Positions 34,402 to 47,254 of a stretch of 64,000 nucleotides of DNA are shown here, in pieces. The stretch is from Paragonimus skrjabini miyazakii. Lineage: Eukaryota > Platyhelminthes > Trematoda > Plagiorchiida > Troglotrematidae. Numbering within the stretch: position 1 is the first letter of the stretch; each line of letters begins with the position of its first letter. The stretch spans positions 146,510 to 210,509 of the forward strand of contig JTDE01000424.1 of the NCBI GenBank assembly GCA_014338405.1. The letters are read 5' to 3'. A model generated the notes under the pieces. The model ran no database searches. It was not told where the DNA came from and saw nothing but the letters and a program-made list of their open reading frames with translations. The position numbers and the translations under genes are program-made.

Positions 34402-34464
34402 TATTTGTTACACTTCGTGTTCTACGACTCAATGGAAATTTTTGAAATAAGTTATTAATACCAA

Positions 34465-34856
34465 GCTGAATATCACATACAATTGATCGCAGCCGTCGCA
34501 CTCCCATAGAATTTCCAGTCGGTCCACTTCTCGAAAAGAAGCACTAGACTCGAGTTTCACTCTCATTAGAGCTCGTCAGTATTGCATATCCTTGACACGG
34601 CCGGGACGAGAACTCCGATCACGCTTTCATGAGGCAACCTTGTTGACCACTGCGCCATTGACCTCGCATTGGGCACGACCGAATTATCATATGTGAACGC
34701 TCAACCAGTTTCGCTTGTGAGTAATGATCAGGTTGCCTGATCGTTTCTATAGGAAATACAGTAACTGTCCTGTCAATTCCATCCGATAACCGAGCGCTTA
34801 GGGCTTCTTAGACAGGTCGAAATCTCCGATCTCATTAAACCTACTACGCGATATTT
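34465..34856 (-). repeat. tRNA-derived SINE with hammerhead ribozyme, copy B
   Basis: Full-length match to copy A (12377-12768). On the minus strand the A-box-like motif is TGGCGCAGTGG (34657-34647) and the B-box-like motif GAGTTCTCGTCCCG (34615-34602), both closer to the pol III consensus than in copy A. The hammerhead lies at 34541-34585. The conserved leader (GCGAAACTGGTTGAGCGTTC region) and 3' end are present. Confidence 0.82.
34541..34585 (-). ncRNA. Hammerhead ribozyme in SINE copy B
   Basis: Same layout as copy A: core CTGACGA, stem II GCTCT-AATG-AGAGT, GAAA, CTCGAG, cleavage GTC, stem I 3' strand TAGTGC. The stem I 5' strand is GCAATA, so one of six pairs is a mismatch (A opposite G); the core is intact. 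Probably still able to fold, but less stable. Confidence 0.8.
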
Positions 34857-36594
34857 TAGATTACAGATGAAATTACCGATGAAATTAACCATATTCCCGA
34901 CTAATTATCAATAAGTTAATAATAGATAAATAAAATAGTTTAAGCTTCAGACATAAGCAATTTCCTCACATTCACAAGCCTATACTTATCAAACCAGTGC
35001 TAACTGCTGGTTCGTCTACTGTGTAGTTTTGGAAACCTGTCAGTACTAGGCCTAGTTTTCGTGGTCAAACGAGTGTTTTTAATATAACCGCAAATATAGT
35101 CAAATCAGTTACTCAACGAAAAACCAAGTTTGTCTTTATGACCACTTACCCGATCCCATACCAAACGATTTGTTGGTGGGGTTTACACCACCAGTACGAT
35201 CCAAGTCACCAAACCAATCCTTTTGTGTGTTGCTTTTTCAATGGATGACCTGACAAAGCTGTAAATCGACCTGAGTTGCTCAAAATGAGTAGAAAAAGCA
35301 AATAATTTTCTCTTATTCTGAAAGTCTCGTAATATGACCTATAAGAAACATCTAGTGACAGTTACAGTGCAACTAATCAAGGTCGAATTTCTGATCCACC
35401 TATGATATTGATTCATGTGAAGAAGAGCGAGCTTCGGTACGTATGTGTGTGTGTATATTAGTGTGTGCAGGTTGTGTTTACGACTATTGATTACAATGAA
35501 TATAGCTTGACATTTCATTCATTTATGGTTTGACTATATAGTGCTTTCTAGACTTGCCATTCACTGAATTAAACAAGATTTTTCCTGGTCGAAGAGCAAT
35601 ATGTGAGGATATCGGAATAGACCGATAACTGGAATATCCAATAACCGACCATCAAGACCGTTCACATCGAAGTTAGATTCAAGTATGCATTGGCAAATAT
35701 CAGAACAACTTGTTTGTAAGCACTAGGTTATTTTGTACATTGATAAAGTTTCAATGCTGACAGAAACTTCGTCGACCAAGATAAACCGGCCACAAGTTTG
35801 ATAGTGTTTAGTGTGGGCTGGAAGGAAGACCTTAGCAACTAGACACTCTTTCGTGGTTCTAAACTTTTATCTAATTACCTCAACGTGTTCTAGATCAACT
35901 ACATGATCTGTGTCTGACACGTGGTCGGTAAATGTAGAATCACTGATCATAGTCTTTTACTCCAGTTAGTTTCGGGGTGCTTCTAATGTTGCTTCACTTG
36001 CTGTAATCGTAAGATCTTGTGCCCCCTGCACTCTATAAACTTGTGAACGGCCTGTGCATTTTATTTTATGCACCGCATTAATAGTTATCTCATCACTCAT
36101 GGTAAAATGCACGGAGAGTTTGCGAGATGTCTTCCCCTTTCGAAAAACACCCTGGTGTGTTGGTCACCCTACAAATAGTTCCTGTCGTCCTCTCCTTAAA
36201 TAGAATAAAAGTGGTACTTTTTCAATCCCGTGTTTTCTTTGATGCTGGGTTGAGTACTGTTCTTACTTGCCTTTCGAAGAATTTATTCTAATCTCTGTAA
36301 GTCGATGCCAGCTTACATTAACACCGGGCTTGGACAAACTCATAGCTTAGGAGGTTTTGTGAAAGATGGTGTTCGATAGTCTCTGTCTAATCCAATGGAC
36401 CAGACAATTCCGAAACGGGAGCTGATCAACACTAGACGTTAGTTCCATTCTCCATCTGATTTTAGAATATATCCGACAGAGCTACTCCGAAATGCGTCAA
36501 CTCGACCTTTGTTCATGCCCACATGTATGTCACTTCCATAGTGCCACCCAACGTTTAGTGTGTATTCGGATTGACTCAGTGGTTTTCCTTCAAA
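34857..36594. other. No supported gene
   Basis: AT-rich, with a short TG repeat at about 35443-35455. No exon or repeat-family copy recognised. Confidence 0.4.
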
Positions 36595-36694
36595 NNNNNN
36601 NNNNNNNNNNNNNNNNNNNNNNNNNNNNNNNNNNNNNNNNNNNNNNNNNNNNNNNNNNNNNNNNNNNNNNNNNNNNNNNNNNNNNNNNNNNNNN
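36595..36694. other. Assembly gap (100 N)
   Basis: Exactly 100 undetermined bases, the conventional filler for a gap of unknown size. Order and distance across it are not assured, and any ORF across it is meaningless. Confidence 0.99.
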
Positions 36695-37177
36695 GTTAAC
36701 TAAAGTACACCGGAAGTCCCATAGTTAATTGCTGTTACTGAATACTTAGTTTCGAATTGTAAACAGAATGGTTCATATCTAAACGTATGGATCTTCTAGC
36801 TACTGGCTAGTCGCCAATAGAGCTTTTCCGTTTTTCCAGAGTAATGTCGAATAATACTAGTTGTCTGGTCATTTGTAATGTTGCCGTCTGAAGTTCACTA
36901 TTGAATGGTAGTGCCACATTAAAACAAACGAGAACATCATAATGCTCGATAGGAACTGATCTACTTCTGCGTACAAAATTGAGAGTACAATATAATGTTC
37001 CCGTTATTGGTTACAAAATTCTTATCAGATACTTTCTAAACTCATATGGTGAACAGCCATCATAATCAATAATAAGCCTGACGGAACAACCCATCTACAA
37101 CATTTCCTCAGCTTTGGAATTCTATAAGGTATACTGCACTAATAATCATAGTTTTATCGTCTACATGCAAACGCATC
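36695..37177. other. No gene seen
   Basis: AT-rich sequence between the gap and the candidate exon at 37178. Confidence 0.4.
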
Positions 37178-37453
37178 ATGGATGACACAGTCTGGGGCAC
37201 CCACGGAACGTATGGTGACCCTCTTGTTTTTCGCTATCATCGGTTGAGTGGTCACTTTCTCCACTATGCGATGGGTGACCTGACGGACAGGCGATCAGTC
37301 TGCTACTCAGTGAAATATCTCACCACGACAACAAGAGATGGTCAAAGCGGAAAGCGGATGGATTATGAGCAGTACGAGAGATCGAACGAGTCATCACCCA
37401 ACGAAATTCGTCAAGCGGACGAGAAACAACAGGGAAAATCCATAACAGATAGC
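37178..37453 (+). CDS. Candidate first coding exon, unidentified
   Basis: ATG (CATCATGGATG) opens 92 codons that end at a strong GTGAGT donor (intron from 37454) in phase 0; the frame itself stops at 37462, just after the donor. The peptide is hydrophilic, with a Tyr/His-rich N-terminus (MDDTVWGTHGTYGDPLVFRY) and an acidic, Gln-rich tail (SSPNEIRQADEKQQGK). No signal peptide, membrane segment or known domain. GC content is visibly higher than in the flanks. It could belong to the same gene as the exon at 39449. Confidence 0.38.
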
Positions 37454-39448
37454 GTGAGTTAATTGAACGGCACTACACAAAAGTGCTCACCATGTTCAGG
37501 TGGAAACTGTGCCGCGTCGTGGATTGAAATTCCGAGTCGTAAACCGGCGAACGGGACAGTAAAGACATTACTTTATTGGGCGACTTTTCGCTACAAATAT
37601 ACCAGGATGGTATTCTGGGTATGCCGCATCAATAAGTAGTTCTTGCACACACTGAATAGTGTGGCTTATTGTTCCTCAGATCACATAACTGTTTAATGTA
37701 TCTTCGGAGTAGGTCCCCTCTTCAGCGTTGTTGTTATGTCAGTAATTACTACGTCCCTACAAGTTTTGATGTTTACTCTAAGAGTCTGAGATATCGTGGC
37801 CAGTTATTCACACCCTCGAGTACATTGTATGATCTTTATTCTGTTCTCATCAGTGACTATCGTGGTGTGTCGTTTTCTCCGGTTCAGATCGAATGTTTAC
37901 AACCGTCATAATGACAACGTCAACTTTACCGCCAGACCCCAAAATACCCAAGACATTTGACGTTATGGCGCACGTGAAAAATGTGAGAAGACTTTACTAA
38001 AACGAACGACATTTTCTTAAGACATACTGTTTTCGAAACCACCATATTTGAAAACCAAGAGCACATAAAAAATATGTAGACGGTGATCGGGAAAGTGGGT
38101 ATGTTATGTTACTACAGAGACGATACATTAGACATACATGAAAGTGCAACGTTTACGCAAGAAGCAGTAGTGCCATCGACAAATTGTATGTGCTCCGGAT
38201 CCAATGTAACTTTGCATACATGGTTGTTCGGACGGAAATCAACTTTAAACTGGGTCAGGTTACAGATTACAGAGGTTTGGTGGAATGTTTGGTTACTAGG
38301 TAGCTCTCAGAGGGACCAACCCCCCGCCCTACGGACAATCTACTACGAGGACTCAGTCCGGATCAACCTATGAGATCTTTGACCCATCTAACAGACAAAT
38401 AGCTGACTACTTAGCCGAACAAAACCAAGGTGAATTATCAATTTGAAAATTTCCCATTCATAGCCAGCTGATCCTGTAAAGTCTTTTATGCCGCTTTGTG
38501 ATCTGGTAAAGAATGTCCGTCGAGCTCGCTGTTATCTTTATCATATCGGGATGGAAGACACTCCACACATTCAGAGTAAGCCGGCTGTCCGAACGATACG
38601 GGTGTTATAACAGTATATCAGTAACAAGGATTGGATATCTAGCTGTGCTCAGGCATTTTGTACCATCTACTAGGTGGCGTAGCAACAAGCGTTTTGTGAT
38701 ACAAAATTTAACCAACTTTGACGGTTGATTTGCTTTCCCACCCTTATTAACATAACTTGTAAACTCGCTATCGTTGCTTTCTTTATATTGTCTACAAGGA
38801 ATGTCTACTTATCGTAATTTCCTGTTGATATACTAGTTGACGGGTGTGTGTATGCTTTGCTAGCTTTGGAAACGCATGCGAACCTTCATCAATACTGTCC
38901 TGGGAAGTTCCATTCTGCCGAAGCTACAACATCCAATGAGTCATCTGGCCTAAATCAAACAGTAAGCGCCAGGTTGTGTCAAATTTGGAGCACTCTAACT
39001 TGGTCTTTTGTGACGCAGTCAGCAGTCGATAATTTTAAGTCGTACGCAGGGTTAAAAATTAATGTTTGTTTCTAATTCACAGGCAGACTGATTGTGAGTT
39101 CTTGAGTTTGGGTGGGATTCTAAAACTCAAGCCCCACCCCTTCATTTTTTTCCTTTCTAGAGCTTGGTCTTCTTTTCAAGGCTTTATAACAGTTGTATAT
39201 GTGTGAACTACCGACGTATTGCTAACACTCCGGTGCCCTGGATAGTTTCCGATTTCACGACGTCAATTGTTTTCACCTTCGTTTCTTTCAACATATAGTG
39301 CTCCACTAGACGCGAACTTCATCACCGGCCCCTGTTACATTTCCCTGACCGTAAGCTGAAGAGCTCCAGGACGCGTCTGTATGCTGTAAATTGACAGGAA
39401 AATGCTGTCCCCTCTATCAATCCAGCAACGGCCTCACAGAGAAACACG
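37454..39448. other. No supported gene
   Basis: An intron-like stretch with some GC-richer patches (38150-38380) that have no recognisable coding content. Confidence 0.4.
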
Positions 39449-39602
39449 ATGTCAGATACTGAGTCTGAAGCTGTTGAGCACTCCAAGTGGCTTTCCTATT
39501 TGGTCCAAACAGCAGTAACCCAACTGGAGTCCATTAGTGAGGCTTTCTTACATAGCGATGAATTGTTACCAATCGCCAGCGGGCATTTTCACAATCACAC
39601 AG
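39449..39602 (+). CDS. Candidate first coding exon with consensus donor, unidentified
   Basis: An ATG in ACACGATGTCA opens 51 codons ending at a consensus CACAG|GTAAGA donor (intron from 39603) in phase 1. The peptide starts MSDTESEAVEHSKWLSYLVQ and continues with TQLESISEAFLHSDELLPI; it looks like an acidic N-terminus followed by an amphipathic helix, typical of a cytosolic protein. The frame continues past the donor into sequence that, within 100 bases, becomes a decayed R2-like RT, so a retroelement has landed in the proposed intron. No family is recognised. Confidence 0.42.
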
Positions 39603-39697
39603 GTAAGATTACTGTTAACCATGCAAGCCTCGCAAGCTTTTCCATACATCTGTCCACTGGTCACTCGGCAGCATGCTCGTATCACTGCCAGAACCTT

Positions 39698-40240
39698 CTC
39701 TGGGGTTACCCACTATTGCCGCTGCTATTCATCATGACAGTGGATGAGGTGTTGGCTCCACCTCGACCAGAACTTAGCTACTGTTGTGTGCTTGTCAAGG
39801 CCGTCTGTGTGCTCCACACTCGTATTTAAACTCAGGCTGCGTTCTGAGTAGTCGCGACTTCAACGATCAACGGCTCATTCATCCACGCCCATTAGAATGA
39901 CGCTACCGCTTGTAAATGCGACAATATAGTTTGTAATTCTACTGACTCACGTGTTCTCTCTACCACTGTTACAGCCTGTTAGGCTTACTTTTGATTGTAC
40001 CCGAAAAGGAATACAGCAGCTACCATTTCCACGATACGTTGATCAGCGTTTCCGCATAAGCCGACGATCTGATCATCCTGGTCGAGAATCCAACGCATCT
40101 GTCCGAGAAGCTCAAAGTCGTCGCAAGTGCACTGGATTGAAAAGACACATGGTGAACGCAATGGAAACTGATGGCACAGTTTTTCATTTGAACTAAACAA
40201 ACTTTACATAAGACAAATTCATAGTCATTGTTAGAGTCCA
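39698..40240 (+). pseudogene. R2-like non-LTR reverse transcriptase remnant
   Basis: Two RT blocks in the expected order: LLPLLFIMTVDEVLA (39713-39760; RT motif usually QGDPLSPLLF followed by xxxD-E-V-L) and then ADDLIILVENPTHLSEKLK (40060-40116; the YADD motif). The Tyr codon of YADD has become TAA (40057-40059), and a frame change lies between the blocks. Text after it (KDTW, TKQTLHKTNS) resembles the usual continuation. The pattern is that of R2-like elements of flatworms, but no restriction-like endonuclease or zinc fingers are seen. Dead. Confidence 0.7.
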
Positions 40241-43200
40241 ACTCAAGGTAGAGAGAATCCCTTTACAGTGACAGACATCCTCAACGAAAAGATAATCTGT
40301 CTGAACTAAAAACATACGATATCCAAAAAAAGCAAAATTGATTAAGATCGGCTAACCTTAAGGTTACAAAGACGATTGAATTTTGATGTCTTTATTCCCA
40401 ACCCCTGGGAAGGCTTTTACATCAAGATTGTATTTTCAAACGACCGTAAACAGTGTTATATTAAAACTTTGAAGCGAACATATAACACTGAAATAATTAG
40501 CAGTGAATATCACTGAGGAAAAGTTTGTGATTACGGATATTCATCCAAGGGTGTATAGGATATCGTCCGTAATACCATCACGGGGAAAATTGACGATGTG
40601 ATTTGTCGCGTTAGGATGGATTTGCTCAACTATTTGATTTCGAAGAGAGCAATCTGTTTCGATTAATCTTTTTGTTAATATATAAACCACCTATTCATGA
40701 ATTCTTTGTTGAAGACTTAAGAAGCTAACAGTTTTTCCGCTTCTTTTGTGGTGCTATTTTTCGTAGAAATAATGCTTTTCATCATCATCATATCGCTTGT
40801 ATACCACAGCTGGTCCAATAAGGTTTTAGTCAAAATGGCCTTTTCAATCGCATTCAACTTTAAGCTGCGTTTGTCAGTTCAAATGATACGTCTAAGGACT
40901 TGATAATCGAACGAGTCTGTCCATCCCAGAGATAGGTATAAACACATAACTCGCACTGCTAATTTTGATTGGTCAGTCCCATTTTAACATGCCAGGTTTC
41001 TCAGTGATCAGATGTATTAAACTGAACAACCAGTTGCTCACGTTATTCTGCGATCTGTTGAATCGAATTCACCACTGTCGGTGAAAACGAAGAAAGTGAA
41101 CGGTGGAAGTGATTAACAAATGTGTTTAAACAACTAATCCCCAGGATGCTGGGAACTGTGTACTCATGCTACAAATCTCACATTTGAGTGAACACCTACA
41201 ACAGATGTAGTCAAAATGAATGTAGGTTTGAAGTGATATTATTCACTAAATATGCATGCGAGACACAGAAACTATTCATTGACACTTAAATTTCGGTGCA
41301 AGCGAATGGTAGTTTTGTTTTCATTACTATTACCATTGTTACTACTGGCAACCGTATAAGCCCAGAAACATTTAAAATTTATCAAACCAGGAGCCAGAAA
41401 CGTATATGTTCATTCCATTTAATTTTTTTGAGATGTCAAATTTAAAGTAAAACATCGTCATTGATTTTTTGCACCTGAAGAGATTTTGTGAGAGAAAAGG
41501 AAACCGTCTATTCAGCATTAAGTACAGTTACATTAAAATTATCGTGGATCCGCTTACTCAACTGACAGATGCTTACGGAGACTGCTGCAACAGAACACAT
41601 AATTTAAAACATTTGAACATCTGTTGTTGTTCATAGGTAACGTATTAAACAAGCACATCAAATTCAGCAACGAGCTCTGGAAGCTTGTCAACTGTAGAAT
41701 GAACTGCCTATTAACTGGGCTTTGATGAAGCTCTACTGAGATGGGGTTGCCATTAGTCTGATAGTAGGATTTTAAGATTAATGGATGGTCTATAGCTTAA
41801 GAGATGGCATATTATGACAAATGACTTTGTGCCAGTCCTGCAGATTTATTGCTGTAGAATGTAAGTACGTTATCGTGAACACTGAAAAGTTGTGAGTTGC
41901 CACAAGCGTTTGATGCTTCGAGTGCTTTGAAAGTAGATGCTTATTGAGAGGATGAAATGGTTATCACATAGGAGAACCTTCTGGAAACCACAATAACGAA
42001 CTCATAGGTTTTTTTTACACGAGCTGTGGATACCTCAATAAACGGAGCGCGTTTCGAAGCGTTGCTGGTCGATCATGTTTACGTGTGGTAAAACACTGTT
42101 CGCCCCCGAATGTTTTACCTTCTTAGCCACCCGTTACTGCTGTCAGTGACGGAACAGCGAATGGCTAAACTGTGAACTGTTTTCATTATTCTTAAGAGGA
42201 TAAGTTATACGCGGTTCTTGCCATTGTTTACTTCGGTCACAAGGTCATGTCAAGCGTACGTAATCTAATGAACGGATGTGCAAATCCCTCAGTAAACTCG
42301 ACTGATTTCTGTCATTTATTAATTCGGCATGTGTAAAAGTTAAGTAAGTTCAACTGTTCTTACATACATTGTATTTGGAACATATACGGCTAATCAAAAA
42401 CTTTCTAGGGAAACGCTACAGATAGTTAACTTGTTCCTATGGTTAAGTAATTCATATGTTATTGACAAACGGTCTGAAGTCGCTCGGTTAAGCACGATTA
42501 GCTATCTCCATGTTGCGAAAGCTACGGGACTTTCTTAAGAAAACAAAAAACGAAATGGTACCAGAGATTTCAACCCTGATTCCAGGAAAATGTTTGTTGA
42601 CTGTAGACAATAACGTGAAAGATGTAGGTTTCAGGATGATCATTCCCGAATCGACAAGAAGCCATTATTGGCTCTGTTTTCGTTTGAGCTCATCAGATAA
42701 AAGGAGTCTGGAAAAGAGGTGCAAGGTAGTAGACAACCTTCACGCTGCTAGTATGACCCTTAGAGTAGCCATTTTGTGACTTAACAACATTGTTATTTGG
42801 TGATCTATGACCTCGTATTCAGAACAGCGCACACAGACAACTTGAGTGAAGTTGTGTTGATCCAAGCTCGCGAGACGTGAGTTGGCCTCAGATTCATCCT
42901 GATTCTCTTCGCAATCTTGTGTACACGAATGCAAACAACATTCACGTAGGTTTTAGCCAAATTCACTGCAATACTGTTGTATGATCATAAGATATATGGC
43001 GAGTCAGATGGGTGCTACTTACCTGCTGAGCTTTTCTCAAACCTACACCAAGATAGAGTCAAGTTTAATGAGGTTCTGACCCACTACAAAAGATACGCAA
43101 ATTGACGACCGTGCCCGTGAAATTTAAAATTGCTCAAATAAGTGCTTCGGAAAGTGCAGACCAATAAAGTAGCACTTCACTACGTATGTCATTAAGCTAC

Positions 43201-43318
43201 TAACATCACGGGATCTCTCTGGTCTGTTTAGGTACTCAGGTGACTGACAAATTGTAGTGTGGAGTTAACGATGAGAGAGTACCGGTGAGTAATAGGACAT
43301 TTTTAGTTTTATTTAAAT
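40241..43318. other. No supported gene
   Basis: About 3 kb of AT-rich DNA. An 89-codon ORF from ATG at 42510 has no recognisable domain or good donor and is not accepted. Confidence 0.4.
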
Positions 43319-43400
43319 TGAACATCAATCATAACTGTTTGTGGCAGTCACTTTTCCATAGATTTTCCCAGTTAGTCGCTTTCGAAAGGAAATATTATAT
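43319..43400 (-). repeat. SINE 3'-end fragment, copy G
   Basis: Resembles the 3' end of the hammerhead SINE read on the minus strand (plus strand: TTGAACATCAATCATAACTG, then CAGTCACTTTTCCATAGATT). It is strongly diverged, with no hammerhead. Confidence 0.45.
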
Positions 43401-44429
43401 TCGGGTTTCGAACTTGTTATAAGACAGAGTAACCAGATCGATCACCCGGCGGAAAACTATGGAAGCATCTATTCTATTGGTTCCACAATGTATTTATAGT
43501 GTGCTGGTACCTTTCTAAACAATAGAATTGCCAAGTAGTGATTTGTACCACCCGTTTTTACTGTAGCATAGCCTTCTTCAGCAGCTGTGTGAATTTTACA
43601 ATTTGGTGAGTTTACCTAATAGAATGAAAACGACGAAGCCTCAAACTGTGATTTAGATCGACCAAACAGTTCACATGTTCCAGCGAGCCACATTCACTCA
43701 TTTCAAAATAGTCCAATGAACGTTTTCACCATTTTCGTTTTCGGTTGCTTTGAAGCTCCGTCTTGGCCTTGGTAAGTGTCAGAATTAAGCGGCACGTGGG
43801 TTGGACAGAACCAGCCGCATTACTTAACAGTAACGTTGGCGTTGCCGATTGGTGTGTGCATGATGCGGTGTGACGTGATAATCTGATCTGGTGGTCAGGT
43901 AGGTGTGCTACCTTTGTCCGGCGGCCCATGCTGACTGGAACATCGGTCCTTGCAGGTTCAACCATGTCAGATTAGCCAAAAGGATCGGTCAGACAAAATG
44001 CAGTTGGGCTCGTTGTGGATGATGCCGGCGTGCTGTGTCACGTTTCGACTTGATGTTTGTTCTTTCCTGGTCTGGCTTTGTGTGTGACTTGTTCTTCTCT
44101 GCAGTAGTATTGGTCTTAACGTATGTTGACTTTATAGGTGTGTGGCTCTCGAGCCTGTGTGTAGATAGTGCCATTTAGTCGTTGTTTGCGGTCAATGACG
44201 TTGCGATTGTGTGTGCGCATGTGAATTACCTCTGCCTTGAGGTACAGGCTTTTGAGCCAAAGGCTAACCACTCTTCTTTCTAGGACTGGGAGTCTTGGCA
44301 GTATCCGAAGCCCACATAAACCATAATTACACAACATAGAACAAATACCACTTTGTATTGGCCGTCGCACAAGATAAACCGAGTCACACTATTTGCTGTT
44401 TGTGGTTGGGTGGATAGGCGAAAAATATG
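43401..44429. other. No clear gene; possible 5' region of the LINE
   Basis: Sequence just upstream of the LINE endonuclease. GC rises after 43700 and small ORFs occur on the minus strand, but nothing is recognisable. Some of it may be 5' untranslated LINE sequence. Confidence 0.35.
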
Positions 44430-47254
44430 CTACTGCCAAACCTTCTCTGTTCCCTCCTCCCCCCTAATGTCCCCGCCAGTACGAATCTTAAAGCACACAA
44501 TGCACACACAGGTCTCAGTGACACGAAGACAAACCTGAGACAGACCCGGGGACGCGAGACGCTTTCCATTGGGATATGGGATGCGCACATACTTCTGGAT
44601 CGATGCAGCACCATAGGACGGCGGGAGCGGCGAACCACATTGATCGCTATGGAACTGAACCGTTATGGAATCAATACAGCAGATGTGATTGGGACAAGGC
44701 CTGCAGTTCAGGGCAAGGTGCGGGAAGAAGGTGCTGGGTACACCTTCTCCTGGATAGGCTACCAGGTAGACGGTAGCCTGGAGCATGGTGTCCATCACGC
44801 ACTCACTGACTGCATCAATGCTTTGATGATAAGCAAGCCACACGGCATCTGCCCTCGAATTCCGTCCATCCGTCTACAACTCGGTGGAGATTAATATGCC
44901 ACACTTATAAGTGTTTATGGTCCAATTATGTGTCACACTGATGACGCAAAGGATCACTTCTATTATTGGACTATTCGCCACAATCCGGTTGGCACCGGTG
45001 AGTGATCGACGGTTTGTTTTGGATGAGTTGAACACTCGAGTTAGGCCCGATTCGGTAGTCTGACCGGCCGTCCTCGGATCCTACGGCATTGTTTCGGTCA
45101 ACGAGAACGGTGACCTGTATGCTACTCACTAGGTGGCTATCACAAACACTCGATTCCAGCTGGATGCGAACGAAATCACGACGTGGATTCACTCACGAAG
45201 CGGTCGTTATCATTTATTTGATTACTGGATGTCAAACGATATGTGGACTGCAAGACGAAGACTGTTTTTCAGTTTGCCGCTGCCGCTCAAATGCAAGACG
45301 CTCCTGTATCGACTATCGACTATTTGGCAGCACGTGAACGAACAGATCACGACAGCAAGCACCGAACCGATCGGTATCGAATGCTAGCAATGTCCGGACT
45401 GGTTCGACGAAAGTCACGCGGCTATCTTCAACTTGGTACAAGAGAAGAAGGCAGCATTTGCCGCTTCCACAATGGACCCGGACAACAAAGACAGGATAGC
45501 GACATTCCAGGGTAATGGCCGTCAATTAGCTGAACGTGTTCGCGGAATCAAAGACTACTGGTAGTGAAAGCAAGGTGAGCGGATGTAGGGTTACGCCGAT
45601 CGTCGACAACGAGTTCTATGATTCGCTTAAGACGATCTTCGGTTCATCTATCCAGTCTACCACAGCACTGGCTGATACGTACGCTGGCGAGGATAGATTG
45701 TCAGCTGAAATCCTAAACAGCGGCAGATCGGCGCCGGAAAGCACTGTGCTTTAGTTTGTTCACTCAGTCTGGGAGCCAAAGGTACTGTCACAAATGTTCA
45801 AGGATGCTCTAACAGTGCCTTTGTTTAAAGGTAAGCGTAACAACCAATACCCCAACAGCCATCGGAGCAACAATCTGCTGGGCAATACAGACAAGCTGCT
45901 TGTAAGAATCCTCTTGAACCGGCTGAATACAAACGTTTGAGAGTCCATTGTTTCCGCGGATCGGTGTGGATTCTGAGTGAGTTGCAGTACGATCGATCTG
46001 GTGTTTGTTACTGGACAGCTTCAGGAGAAGTGTCGAGAATGCAACCAGTCACTGCACACCCGCTTTTTTGGACTTCACCAAGGCCTTTTAATTCCATGAA
46101 CCGCGAGGCGTTGTGGACGATCTTTTGTCAATTTGAATGTCCAAACAGGTTTGTCAATTTGATTAGAATGTTGCATTTGGGCATGAAGTCGGATGTACCA
46201 TCGTGTGGACCGAACTGTGGTGATTTTGACATTGTCACAGGGTTGTGTCCTAGCCCAAACCATATTTAGTCTATACTTGATTGTCACGCTAACAGCTTCT
46301 TTCAAAACTCGGCGGAGGACGGCGTTGAGGTATAGTACCGGACGGATGGGCGCCTACTAGATATCCGATGTTTCGACGCTTCAACCAGATTATATACCCC
46401 AATGATGTGCTTGCTTCTGTTTGCAGGTGACAACGCGCTGTTTGCTCACAGCGAAGACGAACTATAAAGACTGGCCATGGCCTTCGCGATCGTGGAATCC
46501 AAGTTTGGATTAGATATCAACAGAGGCGAGACATTTTCTTTAGTTAAGACTTCTCAGAATAGAAGTGCTGTTCCTGCAACTGCGTATGTGATTCGCATGA
46601 TTGAGAATGTTGTCGACAGCTGTGCGAATTTTTGCTACTTGGGTGGCAATTTGTCCACAGATTTGCTTGCGGACTGCAAGTTATAAGCTCTTGTGCGGAC
46701 TTCTTGAAGGACGTGTCTGGAAGAACCATAGCCTGAAGATGGCCACTAAACTTTCTGCCTACTGCTCAATGATGCGGTCTATACTGTTGTACGGCAGTGA
46801 AACATGGATATTGCATCAGCGGAATTTGAGCTATCTTAACCGTTTCTATTTAAAATGTCTGAGATGCATCTTGGGTGTTCGGTGGTGGGGCATGGTTCCG
46901 AACACCGAGGTACTACGGCGAGCGGACATCGATGTAATGGAAGCCATGCTGATGCTGAATCAGCTTCGTTGACTAGGTCACGCCCATCGGATGGGCGATG
47001 ACCGTACTCCGAGGCAACTACCGTATGAACAACTGAAACCAGGTAAGCGGAATCCTTGTGGTCAGGAGCTGAGACACCAGGATGTTACCCAGATAAGTCA
47101 TTGGTGTTGTAACATAGATTTGAGAGAACCGGACGGACTGGAGCAATATGATCCGGATGAGCGTCTCCAGGTTCACTGACCAGAAATTGCGCGGTCGTGA
47201 ATGGAAGCTCGAAGTACGCAGTAGAACCATCAATGTCAAAGGTCGCGATGACAT
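44430..47254 (+). pseudogene. APE-type non-LTR retrotransposon, nearly full length, disabled
   Basis: Across several frames: the AP-endonuclease opens GIWDAHILLD (about 44570) and RRERRTTLIAMELNRYGI (about 44619-44673), and its later part includes ITTWIHSRSGRYHLFDY. A linker follows with PDWFDESHAAIFNLVQEKKA (about 45400-45460) and RVRGIKDYW. The RT has SQMFKDALTVPLFKGKRNNQ, MNREALW (about 46095) and SQGCVLAQTIFSL. The catalytic motif reads FAGD (about 46420-46431) where FADD is expected, so a metal-binding Asp is lost. The C-terminus has SILLYGSETWILHQRNLSYL (about 46778), LKCLRCILGVRWWG, a histidine-poor region, and GREWKLEVRSRT. The layout matches the RTE/CR1-type group that includes the vertebrate Craniofacial-development-protein-2-like elements. 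At least six stops or frame changes. Confidence 0.85.

Noticed and set aside
34375..34420. CTGATGAG...CGAAAAC in the foldback arm as another hammerhead
   Set aside because: The core strings and a 3-bp stem II exist, but stem I on either side of the core does not pair and the base next to CTGATGA cannot pair with the base after the only possible cleavage triplet.
42510..42779. 89-codon ATG ORF
   Set aside because: No domain recognised, no good donor or poly(A) signal, composition like the flanks.
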